NCBI GenBank assembly: GCA_963842295.1
Contig: CAWJFY010000009.1
Coordinates: forward strand, 62,001 to 126,000
Length of the DNA: 64,000 bases
Origin: JAJNBA01 sp963842295
GTDB lineage: Bacteria; Actinomycetota; UBA4738; HRBIN12
Reading direction: 5' to 3'
In this document: positions 1-8,476 of the stretch, in pieces
Numbering within the stretch: position 1 is the first letter of the stretch
Layout: each line of letters starts with the position of its first letter
The notes under the pieces: generated by a model
The model's input: only the letters and a program-made list of their open reading frames with translations
Told to the model about the DNA's origin: nothing
Database searches by the model: none
Position numbers and translations under genes: made by a program

Positions 1-332
1 TTCAGGCCCAGAGCCCCGGTGGGATCGCCCGGCGAGACCTCCTCGATCTCGGGCACCCCGTCGAACGTCGGTGGCACCACGATCGGCGCGCGGATACCCC
101 CTCCCCGCGATCCCGGTCCCTCCGAGTCGGCCGGACCGGCGCGCAGGTCACTCCCCCCGCGGACGAGTCTCGGCACCGGGGTCGAACGGGGGCCGCCCGG
201 GTCCGCTCCCAAACCGATCCCCGCGACGTGCACCTTCGGCGAACCATCGACCGGATCCTCGGATCGCGCCGCAGCCGGGATCGCGAGCATCGTGAGCATC
301 GCCGAGAGTCCCCAGATGAGCCGACGACGCAT
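1..332 (-). CDS. Secreted protein, N-terminal part only (runs off the window)
   Basis: An open frame starts with ATG at 332 and continues past base 1, so only about 110 residues are visible. The N-terminus is a classic signal peptide: MRRR, a hydrophobic core, then an Ala-rich cleavage region around residue 22 (PAAARS). The mature part is Gly/Pro-rich and ends with DPTGALGL. That resembles the DPTGAxG motif seen at the start of many bacterial surface or sialidase/propeller-like proteins (family knowledge, not proof). A GGAG lies about 9 nt upstream of the ATG. The function cannot be assigned from this fragment. Confidence 0.6.
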   Translation of the reverse strand, partial: MRRRLIWGLSAMLTMLAIPAAARSEDPVDGSPKVHVAGIGLGADPGGPRSTPVPRLVRGGSDLRAGPADSEGPGSRGGGIRAPIVVPPTFDGVPEIEEVSPGDPTGALGL

Positions 333-558
333 CCAGACACGCTCCGTGGGTCGGTGCAGCGCCCCTCCCGCCGCGTGAGCGGCCAAAGGTAGCAGTCCGT
401 TGACTCGGCGTGAACCCAGATGCCACCATCCACCCCGATGATGGCGGCGAGGCGTCACTGGGCGTGGCCGAGGGGCTCGATGGGCCCTGGGCCGCCGCCG
501 CGCTAGTCCCCGCACCCACCGCGACGAGCCCCGGCCGGATCCGGGGTTCTTCCGTCAC

Positions 559-2102
559 GTGACTCGGCGAAAGGCAGACAAGACCGAACAACAGGAGGGA
601 TCCCTGGCACCGGAACTGCAGATCAGGCCCGACCGCGAGGGGTTCGACAAGCTCAGCCGCGAGTGGGCGCTCATCCCCGTGTGGGCCGAGCTGCTGGCCG
701 ACGTCTCCACGCCGGTGGGCCTGTTCCCCACCGTTGCGGGCGAGGGACCGGGCATCCTGCTGGAGTCCGTCGAGCGTTCCGAACGCTGGGGGCGGTACTC
801 GTTCGTGGCCGGCGACCCGGCGGCGACCCTGGTCCTCGACGAAGACGGCCTGCGGATCCAGGATGCCGTCCGGGACCTACCGCTCGAGATCCCGGACGGA
901 GGGTCCTCCCTGGAGGCGTTGATCGTCGCGGCGCACTCGATCCGCGGGCCACGCCTGCCCGACCTGCCGCCGCTCACGGGGGGGCTGATGGGATACCTCG
1001 CGTACGAGGCCGCCGGACTGCTCGACGACCATCCGGCGCCCCGCCCCGACGACGCGCCGTGCCCCCCGATCGGGCTCCTCGCGATCGATCGTGCGGTCGT
1101 GTTCGATCATTGGCGGCAGCTGCTCATCCTCGTCGCGCACGTCCCCGCGGGCGGGTACGACGGCGGCGTCGCGGCTCTGGAGGACCTCGCCCACCGGATC
1201 TCGGAGGCCGCGGCGCCGCCGCTGGCCACGATCGACGGCGCCGGTGCCTCCGGCGCCGGGCCGGCGAGCCGAACATGGCGGATGAGGACTACCGGCGGAT
1301 CGTCTCCTCGTTCAAGGAGCACATCCTCGCCGGCGACATCTACCAGGGTGTGCCCTCTCGACGGGTGTCCTTCGACGCCCCCGATGGCGGATTCTCGATC
1401 TACCGGCGCCTGCGCGTCTCGAATCCCGCGCCGTACATGTTCTTCCTGCGGATGCTCGGCATGGAACTGGCGGGTTCGTCACCGGAGCCGTTGGTTCGCG
1501 TCGAGGGGCGACGGGTGTCCACGCGGCCGATCGCGGGGACCAGGCCTCGGGGCGGAACGGAGGTCCGCGACCGGCTCCTCGAGCACGAGCTCCTCGCGGA
1601 TCCCAAGGAACAGGCGGAGCACGCGATGCTCGTGGACCTCGCACGCAACGACCTGGGCCGCGTGTGCGTTCCCGGCAGCGTTCGTCCCACCGAGCTGATG
1701 CAGGTCGAGAGGTTCTCGAAGGTGATGCACATCGTGTCCACCGTCGAGGGCGATCTCCGGGAAGACCGGCACCCGCTGGACGCCTTGGCCGCGACGTTCC
1801 CCGCGGGGACGGTGACGGGTGCGCCCAAGCGCCGCGCGATGGAGCTGATCGCCGAGCGCGAGCCGACCGCGCGCGGCCCGTACGCCGGCGCGGTCGGCTA
1901 CCTCACGTTCGCCGGGGACCTCGATTTCTGCATCACGATCCGAACGGCGGTGGTCGCCGACGGCCGGGCGCATGTGCAGGCGGGCGCCGGCGTCGTGGCA
2001 GACTCCGACCCGGAGGCCGAGCTCGTCGAGACGAAGGCGAAGGCGGCGGCGTTGCTGCCGGCGATGGGTACGCTCGCCGGGGAGGGGGGATCCGGCGGAT
2101 GA
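559..2102 (+). pseudogene. trpE: Anthranilate synthase component I, interrupted by an apparent -1 frameshift
   Basis: TrpE makes anthranilate from chorismate with TrpG, the first step of tryptophan synthesis. The N-terminal domain is read in one frame (about 559-1262), with the LLES tryptophan-binding motif and GGLMGYLAYEAA. The catalytic domain is read in another frame from about 1263 (PNMADEDYRRIV, PIAGTRPRG, LVDLARNDLGRV, FPAGTVTGAPK, QAGAGVVADSDPEAE). The two frames meet in GC-rich sequence near 1240-1265 and can be joined by one missing base. It may be a sequencing error or true decay; no slippery heptamer is visible. The start is uncertain: GTG 559 is the first start codon in frame, but a strong AGGAGGG at 593-599 sits just before a CTG at 604. 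The stop overlaps trpG (ATGA). Confidence 0.85.
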
Positions 2103-2665
2103 TCCTCGTCGTCGATCACTACGACAGCTTCACGTACAACCTCGTCCAGCTGATCGAAGGGTTGGGGCGAGCCACCCAGGTCGTGAAGTCCGATGAGCTC
2201 CCCGCGGCCGCGCTCGTCGCCCTCGAGCCGGAGGCGGTGGTCCTGTCCCCCGGACCGGGTCACCCGAGGGACGCGGGGTGCTTCCCGGAGCTCCTCCGCA
2301 TGCTGCCGGCGAGCACCCCCGTCCTGGGCGTGTGCCTCGGGCATCAAGCCCTCGGCCTCGTGAGCGGCGGAACCGTCGATCGCACCGAGCCGTTCCACGG
2401 TAAGGCGTCGCTGGTGCATCACGAGGGTCGAGGGATCTTCGATGGTGTCGCGAGCCCGTTCGAAGCCGGGCGGTACCACTCGCTCGTCGTGATCCGCGAC
2501 GACCTTCCGCCCGAGCTCGAGCTCACGGCCTGGACCGACGACGGGCTCGTGATGGCCACCCAACACCGCGAGATGCCGCGATCCGGCGTCCAGTTCCATC
2601 CGGAGTCGATCCTCACGCCCGAGGGCCCGCGGATCGTCGAGAACTTCCTTGCGCTCGCTCGCTGA
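2099..2665 (+). CDS. trpG: Anthranilate synthase component II (glutamine amidotransferase)
   Basis: This 188-residue class I glutamine amidotransferase supplies ammonia to TrpE. The triad is visible: the nucleophile Cys in GVCLGHQALGL (about residue 82) and the His/Glu pair in QFHPESILTPEG near the C-terminus. VVLSPGPGHP is the oxyanion-strand motif. The start ATG overlaps the trpE stop in an ATGA junction, so translation is probably coupled. It could also serve as PabA for folate synthesis, as single TrpG/PabA subunits often do. The stop codon abuts the stop of the convergent secreted-protein gene with no spacer. Confidence 0.93.
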   Translation: MILVVDHYDSFTYNLVQLIEGLGRATQVVKSDELPAAALVALEPEAVVLSPGPGHPRDAGCFPELLRMLPASTPVLGVCLGHQALGLVSGGTVDRTEPFHGKASLVHHEGRGIFDGVASPFEAGRYHSLVVIRDDLPPELELTAWTDDGLVMATQHREMPRSGVQFHPESILTPEGPRIVENFLALAR

Positions 2666-3622
2666 TCAGGCCGCCGGACAGCCCGGGCCGTAGGAGAACG
2701 CGCCGGAGCTCGCCGCCACCCGGCAAGCGGACGCATCGACCGCGACGAACGCGACCGCCGGCACGCGCTTGAGCTGCTCGACGAACGGATAGCTCCACCG
2801 AGGATCGACCGTTCCCTGGAAGTACCAGTCGCTGCCGTTGTCCGCGACGATCACCCCGTAGCGCTTCATCGCGCGCAGCACGATCTGGGCTCGCGGCGAG
2901 TACCGGCTCATGTCGTACGTGGCCTTGAGCCGGAACCTCGCGCCCATCGGCGGACACGCCGGGTTCGCCACGCCGGCCTGATGGCGCGCCGGCCACACGT
3001 AGCTCCGGCGCGTACAGCCGACGGTGAAGCGCAACGCGTGGCGGATGCCCGCGTTCGGCCCGAAGACCTCGTCGTAGCGTACGAGTCCCGGGAAGATCGG
3101 CAGACCGGCTGCGTCGGCGCTGGTCCATCCCGCGGGCCGGAGAGCGTTCGAGTCGAGATCGAAGATGGCGCCGCTGCCCGCTGTCGGGTTCCCCCCGTTC
3201 CTCTTGACGGCGAACAGCTCGTAGAGGACGCACGTTCCTCGGTCGATCATGATCGCGTGGCGATCGGAGCCTCCCTCGATCCGCACATCGGCACCGAACG
3301 GATAGGGTCCCCGATCGCTCTCGCTCGCGTAGCGGAAGCGGACCCTGACCTTCCGGTGCGATGACGGCACGACGTCGAACGGGATCCCGTACGACGGTGG
3401 GCCGAAGTCCGGGTGCAGACGGGTCGTCCCGGCATGGGTCGCGCGCTTCCAGGTGGCGCTTTTCGGATGCACGGGAAGCTTCCGGATATCCATGTTCCAG
3501 ACGTTGTTCGCCGGGAAGACGGCGCACGAGGTGCCCGGCACGTTGGCGGCGCCGGCAGGCGGGGCGGTCGGGCCGAACGCCATGGCTGCGATCGCAACCG
3601 ACAGTGCGAGGATCCGTTTCAC
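2666..3622 (-). CDS. Secreted protein of unknown function, coupled to ispG
   Basis: A 318-residue protein starting at GTG 3622. It has a signal peptide (VKRILALSVAIAAMAFG, then Ala/Pro-rich) with cleavage likely near AGAA. The mature part has several Cys residues (TSCAVF, RGTCVLY, VGCTRR, PACPPMG, DASACR, GPGCPAA), probably disulfide-bonded. Conserved-looking blocks include NNVWNMDI, HPDFGPPSYGIPF, TSADAAGLPI, VWPARHQA and DNGSDWYF. This pattern matches a widespread family of extracellular bacterial proteins of unknown function, as far as I can recall. The GTG start overlaps the ispG TGA stop (GTGA), suggesting coupled translation although no link to isoprenoid synthesis is apparent. Confidence 0.75.
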   Translation of the reverse strand: MKRILALSVAIAAMAFGPTAPPAGAANVPGTSCAVFPANNVWNMDIRKLPVHPKSATWKRATHAGTTRLHPDFGPPSYGIPFDVVPSSHRKVRVRFRYASESDRGPYPFGADVRIEGGSDRHAIMIDRGTCVLYELFAVKRNGGNPTAGSGAIFDLDSNALRPAGWTSADAAGLPIFPGLVRYDEVFGPNAGIRHALRFTVGCTRRSYVWPARHQAGVANPACPPMGARFRLKATYDMSRYSPRAQIVLRAMKRYGVIVADNGSDWYFQGTVDPRWSYPFVEQLKRVPAVAFVAVDASACRVAASSGAFSYGPGCPAA

Positions 3623-4770
3623 CCCAGGTGTATCGGCCGCCGCGGCGGTCTCGTTGAGGCAGACCTGTCGGAGGCGGATCGATCCGAGCCTGGGCTCACC
3701 GCCGCGGCGGCCGCCAGCTTCTTCGCCTCGGCCACGAGCCGCGTGACGAACTCTGATTCGGGGATCTTGTCGACGACCTCGCCCTTCACGACGAGGAACC
3801 CCTGCCCCTTGCCCGCTGCGATCCCCAGGTCGGCCTCCCGGGCTTCCCCCGGGCCGTTCACGACGCAACCCATCACTGCGACCCGGATCGGCGCCTTCAG
3901 GCCCTCGCGCTCGAGCGCCTCGTTCACCTCTTTCGTGAGCCCGAGCACGTCGACCTCAGCTCGACCGCACGACGGGCAGGCCACGAGATCCAAGCCGCGT
4001 CTCCGCAATCCCAGCGATTGCAGGATCGCCGTCCCGACCTTGACCTCCTCGACGGGATCGTCCGTCAGCGACACGCGGATCGTGTCGCCGATCCCCTCGG
4101 AGAGCAGCGTCCCGATCCCGACGGCGCTCTTCACACCGCCCATCGGCATCGGACCAGCCTCGGTGACGCCGAGGTGGAGCGGGTACTCACACTTCTCGGC
4201 GAGTTGCCGGTACGCCTCGATCATGACGAGAGGGTTCGAGTGCTTCACCGAGATCTTGATGTCGAAGAAGTCCTCGTCCTCGAGGATCCGGGCCTCCTGC
4301 AGCGCGGACTCGACCAGCGCCTCGGGGGTCGGAGCGCCGTAGCGGGCGAGCAGATCCTTCTCCAACGAGCCGGCGTTCACGCCGATCCGGATCGGCACGC
4401 CCCTGGCCTTGGCCTCCCGCGCGATCACGCGCACCTTGTCTTGGTACTTGATGTTCCCCGGATTGATCCGCAAGCCCTGGATCCCGGCCTCCAGCGCGGC
4501 CATCGCGTACTTCCATTGGAAATGGATGTCGGCGACGACCGGCACGGTGGACTTGGCCGCGATCGCCTCCAGGGCCCTCGCGTCCTCCCAGTGCGGGACG
4601 GCGACGCGAACGATGTCCACGCCCGCGGCCACGAGCGACGCGATCTGCTGCAGGGTCGCATCGATGTCCGCGGTCTTGGTGGTGGTCATCGACTGGATCG
4701 AGACGGGCGCGTCGCCGCCCACGGCGACGCGACCCACGTGGAGCTGTCTCGTCGCCCTGCGCTGGATCAT
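3619..4770 (-). CDS. ispG: 4-hydroxy-3-methylbut-2-enyl diphosphate synthase
   Basis: IspG (GcpE) converts MEcPP to HMBPP in the MEP isoprenoid pathway using a [4Fe-4S] cluster. The 383 residues match the compact bacterial form. The N-terminal TIM-barrel motifs are SIQSMTTTKTAD, ADIHFQWKYA, RINPGNI and SVKHSNP. The C-terminal cluster-binding region has CPSCGR and MGCVVNGPGEA. ATG 4770 is chosen; a GTG directly upstream (4773) is possible. It lies downstream of yjbQ in the long minus-strand run that begins with dxr, another MEP enzyme. Confidence 0.97.
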   Translation of the reverse strand: MIQRRATRQLHVGRVAVGGDAPVSIQSMTTTKTADIDATLQQIASLVAAGVDIVRVAVPHWEDARALEAIAAKSTVPVVADIHFQWKYAMAALEAGIQGLRINPGNIKYQDKVRVIAREAKARGVPIRIGVNAGSLEKDLLARYGAPTPEALVESALQEARILEDEDFFDIKISVKHSNPLVMIEAYRQLAEKCEYPLHLGVTEAGPMPMGGVKSAVGIGTLLSEGIGDTIRVSLTDDPVEEVKVGTAILQSLGLRRRGLDLVACPSCGRAEVDVLGLTKEVNEALEREGLKAPIRVAVMGCVVNGPGEAREADLGIAAGKGQGFLVVKGEVVDKIPESEFVTRLVAEAKKLAAAAAVSPGSDRSASDRSASTRPPRRPIHLG

Positions 4771-4783
4771 CACGGTCAGTCTC

Positions 4784-5233
4784 TCAGCTCCCGAACACCT
4801 GGAAGGTGACGGTGCGGTCCTTCGGTTCGTCCATCTCGAAGAAGATCAGCCGCTGCCAGGTGCCGAGCGACGGCTCCCCGCCGCCCACGGGGATCGCGTG
4901 CGAGGTCGCGGACAGGAGCATCGCCTTGACATGCGCATGGCCGTTCTTCCGTTCGTCGGCATGCATGTTCTGCGTTCGGACGTCGAAATCGTCGTGGCGA
5001 TAGTAGGCGCCCTCGTGCGGCACCAGGTCGACGAGAGAGCGCCGGAAGTCTTCGAGCGCGCCGTCCTCCCACTCGTTGATCAACAACGCGCAGGTCGTGT
5101 GCGCGCAGAACGCGACGGCGACACCCTCCGTGATACCGGCGTCCTTGATCGCGCGACGGAGGTCGTCGGTGAGATCGAGATAGGCGTATCGCTCGGGCGG
5201 CGTGACGGTGATGGATGTGGTGCTCGATCTCAT
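4784..5233 (-). CDS. yjbQ: YjbQ/UPF0047 family protein
   Basis: This 149-residue protein has the family's conserved blocks: FCAHTTCALLINEWEDGA, ENxH-like region at QNMHADERKNGHAH, SHAIPVGGGEPSLGTWQ and IFFEMDEPKDR. The clustered His residues probably bind a metal. E. coli YjbQ can provide thiamine-phosphate synthase activity when overproduced, but its natural role is unclear. The start ATG overlaps the stop of the upstream histidine kinase (ATGA). thiD and thiL occur about 43 kb away in the same window, so a role in thiamine metabolism is conceivable but not shown. Confidence 0.9.
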   Translation of the reverse strand: MRSSTTSITVTPPERYAYLDLTDDLRRAIKDAGITEGVAVAFCAHTTCALLINEWEDGALEDFRRSLVDLVPHEGAYYRHDDFDVRTQNMHADERKNGHAHVKAMLLSATSHAIPVGGGEPSLGTWQRLIFFEMDEPKDRTVTFQVFGS

Positions 5234-6576
5234 CGGTCGCTCCTCTCGGCCGAGGGCAGGTCGAAGGTGAATACGCTCCCCAGGCCGGGCTCGCTCTTCG
5301 CTCTGATCTGACCGCCGTGCGCCTCCACGACGGAGCGTGCGATCGCGAGCCCGATCCCGGTACCCCCGTCGCCCCGAGCGCGGGCAGGGTCGGCACGATA
5401 GAAGCGCTCGAAGAGCCTGGGGAGATGCTCCGGCGGGATGCCGGCACCCGTGTCGGTCACGGCCACCTCCACCGAGCCGTTCCGGCGGCGAGCGGAGACC
5501 GTCACGCTCCCACCCATCGGGGTGAACCGGACCGCGTTGTCCACGAGGTTGAACAGCACCTGATGGACTCGCTCCCGGTCGGCGGACAGAGCCGGCAGGT
5601 CGGCGGGGACGTCGTTCCGGACCTGCACACCTCTGCCGGGGAGCGCCATGTCGATCTCGGAGATCAGGTCGTCGACGAGACTCTGCAACGGGAGCGCCTC
5701 GATCCGGAGGGGAACCTCGCCGGACTCGAGTCTCGACAGATCCAGGAGCTGGTCCACCAGCCGGCCCAGCCGTTCGACCTGGGCGAGCATCACTCCGATC
5801 GTTGCCGGGTCGGGTTGCTCCACCCCGTCGAGCAGGTTCTCGAGATGTGCCCGGATCGCCGTGATCGGTGTCTTCAGCTCGTGCGAAACGTTGGCCACCA
5901 GATCGCGACGGCTCTGTTCGAGGTTCTCGAGTTCGCCGCTCATCCGATTGAACGCCGTGGCGAGTCTGCCGACCTCGTCCCGGCTACGGGTCTGCACGCG
6001 CACCGAGTAGTCGCCGGTCTCCATCCGGCGGGCCGCCGACGCCATGTCGCGGAGAGGCTGTGTCATCCCTCTCGCGAAGAAGCGCGCAACCACGAGCGAG
6101 ACCGTTGCGGCGACCACTCCGACGAGGAGGAACTGCCACCACACGCTCTGGAGGAAGCCGGTGGTCGCAGACAGACGCCCGAGGAATCCCCGCGACGGCG
6201 AGTGGATCAACGCCGTGACCGCGCCACCCTCACCGGTGGGGACGCTGGCGAAGACGTTGGCGCCGATCACACCCCACCGGGGAGCGTCGACGTGGAGCCG
6301 CGGCAGCTCGCCGAGGTCCGCCCCTCGGACCTCCGTGGACCCGTCCGGATGCCGGGTCACCACCATCGCCCCAGAGGGCACCGAGTCCAGTCGGCCCGTC
6401 GCCGCTTTCCGTGCGAGGCTGAGGGCGTCGATCGCCTCGGAGTCGCGAGGCGAGTTCCGCAGCGCGAACCCGATCAGCACGTAGCTGATGGCCAAGGCCA
6501 GCGCGACGGCGATCACGACCGTCGATCCGAGCTTCGCTCGGATCGACGTGAGCCTGTCCAGCGGCCGAGTCGCCAT
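5230..6576 (-). CDS. Membrane sensor histidine kinase
   Basis: A 448-residue sensor with TM1 at about 16-38, an extracytoplasmic domain of about 100 residues, and TM2 around 140-165. A HAMP segment follows, then the phosphoacceptor H-box VSHELKTPITA. The ATPase domain carries the N-box (LVDNAVRFTP), G1 (VTDTGAGIP), F-box (LFERFYR) and G2 (GTGIGLAIA). It starts 2 nt after the stop of the response-regulator gene, so the two form a cognate pair. The layout resembles OmpR-family cell-envelope sensors. The signal cannot be deduced. Confidence 0.93.
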   Translation of the reverse strand: MATRPLDRLTSIRAKLGSTVVIAVALALAISYVLIGFALRNSPRDSEAIDALSLARKAATGRLDSVPSGAMVVTRHPDGSTEVRGADLGELPRLHVDAPRWGVIGANVFASVPTGEGGAVTALIHSPSRGFLGRLSATTGFLQSVWWQFLLVGVVAATVSLVVARFFARGMTQPLRDMASAARRMETGDYSVRVQTRSRDEVGRLATAFNRMSGELENLEQSRRDLVANVSHELKTPITAIRAHLENLLDGVEQPDPATIGVMLAQVERLGRLVDQLLDLSRLESGEVPLRIEALPLQSLVDDLISEIDMALPGRGVQVRNDVPADLPALSADRERVHQVLFNLVDNAVRFTPMGGSVTVSARRRNGSVEVAVTDTGAGIPPEHLPRLFERFYRADPARARGDGGTGIGLAIARSVVEAHGGQIRAKSEPGLGSVFTFDLPSAERSDR

Positions 6577-6578
6577 GG

Positions 6579-7268
6579 CTACTCCTTGAAGGCGTACCCG
6601 ACACCGTGGACGGTCCGGATGAAACGCGGGTCGTTCCCGTCTTCGCCGATCTTCCGCCGCAGTCGGGCCACGTGCGAGTCGACGACCCGGCCCCCCGCAT
6701 GGTCCCGGTAGCCCCAGATCCGGTCCATCAGCTGATCACGAGAGAGCACGACTCCCGGTTCGCGGGCGAGGGCGTGGAGGATGTCGAACTCGAGCGGCGT
6801 CAGCTGCACCTCCGCGTCGTCCACCTCCACGCGGCGGCGCTTCGCATCGATCGAGAGACCCGTGCGTTCGATCGGTTCGCCGTCGGTCGACCCCTCGATC
6901 CGCTCGCGGCGACGCAGGATCGCCTGCACGCGGATGGAGAGCTCCCGGAGACTGAAGGGCTTGGTGAGGTAGTCGTCGGCACCGACGGCGAATCCGGCGA
7001 CCTTATCGGCCTCCTCGGTCCTGGCGGTGAGCATCAGCACCGGCGTCCAACCGTTCCTTTGGATCCGCGTGCAGACCTCGAGGCCATCCATCCCCGGCAA
7101 CATCAGATCGAGCACCACCAGGTCCGGGCGATGTTCCGCATGTCTGCGGAGTGCATCAGGCCCGTCGGACGCGACGACCACGTGATAGCCCTCACTCTGG
7201 AGACGGGCTCGAACGGCTTCGGCGATCGCGTCCTCGTCCTCGACGACGAGCACGGTTTGGGCTGCCAC
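6579..7268 (-). CDS. OmpR/PhoB-family response regulator
   Basis: 229 residues: a receiver domain with the acidic pair (VVEDED), phospho-acceptor Asp in VVLDLMLPGMDG, Thr in LTART and Lys in LTKPFS. A winged-helix DNA-binding domain follows (LTPLEFDILHALAREPG, RVVDSHVARLRRKIG, VHGVGYAF). The start is taken as GTG 7268, because a TACGAT -10-like box lies 6 nt upstream, consistent with a leaderless transcript. It precedes its kinase by 2 nt and sits between rseP and yjbQ/ispG. Confidence 0.94.
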   Translation of the reverse strand: MAAQTVLVVEDEDAIAEAVRARLQSEGYHVVVASDGPDALRRHAEHRPDLVVLDLMLPGMDGLEVCTRIQRNGWTPVLMLTARTEEADKVAGFAVGADDYLTKPFSLRELSIRVQAILRRRERIEGSTDGEPIERTGLSIDAKRRRVEVDDAEVQLTPLEFDILHALAREPGVVLSRDQLMDRIWGYRDHAGGRVVDSHVARLRRKIGEDGNDPRFIRTVHGVGYAFKE

Positions 7269-7274
7269 GGAGTC

Positions 7275-7280
7275 ATCGTA
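7275..7280 (-). promoter_or_regulatory. Putative -10 box (TACGAT) for the response regulator
   Basis: TACGAT on the minus strand ends 6 nt before the GTG start, the spacing expected for a leaderless mRNA. It indicates that the two-component system has its own promoter downstream of rseP. Confidence 0.5.
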
Positions 7281-7351
7281 TCCACCGCGCCGGGCGCGGC
7301 GAGCGGCTGGCTGATGGAGAAATCGTGGCGGGGAGCGCATCTCTGACGTGG

Positions 7352-8476
7352 CTAGATGCGCGGCAGCGGTTCGGTGATGTCCAGGAAGACGGTCGCGAGG
7401 GCGAAGATCGAGAAGAAGACGATCACGGCCGCCGAGACGGGGATGAGCTTCCGATAGTCCGCCTGGCGGCCGGTGATCCTCTCCCACGCCAGGAGCAGGA
7501 GATGGCCCCCGTCGAGCGGCGGGAGCGGGATCAGGTTCACGATGCCGATGAAGATCGTGACGTATGCAGCGAACGCGAGGAAGACAGCCCAATCGCCCTG
7601 CGCGCCCGCGTCGCCGATCTGCTGGCTCACCCCGACGAGGCTCACCGGGTCGGTCGCCTGGCGGGGTTCGTCGCTGAACAGGGCCGAGAACGTGCGTCCG
7701 ACGCCCTCGGTGAAGATCTTCGGGATCGTCGCGACGCTGTTCCAGGCCGCCCTCCCGACCCACTGCCCCGACACGACCGCTACCTCCGGGAGAGAGAGAC
7801 GCTCGGGTCCGAGCGTGAACCCGATGCGACCCTCCTCGATCTCGCCCTCCTTCACGAGCCTGGGAACGATCGGGAGCGAAAGCCGACGGCCGTCGCGGTC
7901 GATCACGTAGGTCAGCGGTTCCCCCGGGTGGTCCCTCGCGTACTCCGTGACGTACGTCCCGAGTGTGTCCGGAGTCGGGTTCTCGCGGTCGCCGACACGG
8001 ATCACGACGTCGCCGGGCCGCAGGCCGGACTCGGATGCCGGCGAGGTCTCGCCGTCGAGCGTCTTCGAGACGTCGCCGACGATCACTCGATCCGTATCAG
8101 GATCGCCGTAGGTGAGGAAAAGCGCGAAGTACAGGACCGCACCGACCAGGAGGTGGGACAACGGGCCCGCGAGGATCACCAGGGCGCGTTGCCAGATCGG
8201 CTTCGAGCCGTACGCCCGCGGAAGATCCTCGGGCGCGACCGGTTCGTATGGGTTCATCCCGGCGATCTTCACGTAGCCGCCGGCGGGGATCCCCTTCACG
8301 CCGTATTCGGTCTCCCCGCGCCGGACGGACCACAGCCTCGGCCCGAACCCGACGAAATACTCCTGGATCTTGAAACCGAAACGACGCGCGACGAGCAGGT
8401 GACCGAGCTCGTGGATCGGGATGACGACGAGCAGGATCAGCGCAAGGAAACCAACGATCGCGAGAGGACCGCCCAC
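7352..8476 (-). CDS. rseP: RIP metalloprotease RseP (site-2 protease, M50)
   Basis: A 374-residue intramembrane zinc protease that cleaves membrane-anchored regulators such as anti-sigma factors. The zinc site HELGH lies at about residues 24-28 in the first membrane helix. The second metal-ligand motif is PLPPLDGGH near residue 323. A PDZ-like region spans about 110-210 (ASESGLRPGDVVIRVG). The GTG start directly abuts the dxr stop. The dxr-rseP-ispG order is common in bacteria; here ispG is separated from rseP by three genes. Confidence 0.95.
   Translation of the reverse strand: MGGPLAIVGFLALILLVVIPIHELGHLLVARRFGFKIQEYFVGFGPRLWSVRRGETEYGVKGIPAGGYVKIAGMNPYEPVAPEDLPRAYGSKPIWQRALVILAGPLSHLLVGAVLYFALFLTYGDPDTDRVIVGDVSKTLDGETSPASESGLRPGDVVIRVGDRENPTPDTLGTYVTEYARDHPGEPLTYVIDRDGRRLSLPIVPRLVKEGEIEEGRIGFTLGPERLSLPEVAVVSGQWVGRAAWNSVATIPKIFTEGVGRTFSALFSDEPRQATDPVSLVGVSQQIGDAGAQGDWAVFLAFAAYVTIFIGIVNLIPLPPLDGGHLLLLAWERITGRQADYRKLIPVSAAVIVFFSIFALATVFLDITEPLPRI

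Noticed and set aside
1238..1266. Programmed -1 frameshift in trpE
   Set aside because: No slippery heptamer (X XXY YYZ) or stimulating structure is evident; a missing base is simpler.
559..2102. PabB (aminodeoxychorismate synthase) instead of TrpE
   Set aside because: The LLES motif and the adjacent trpG favour anthranilate synthase.
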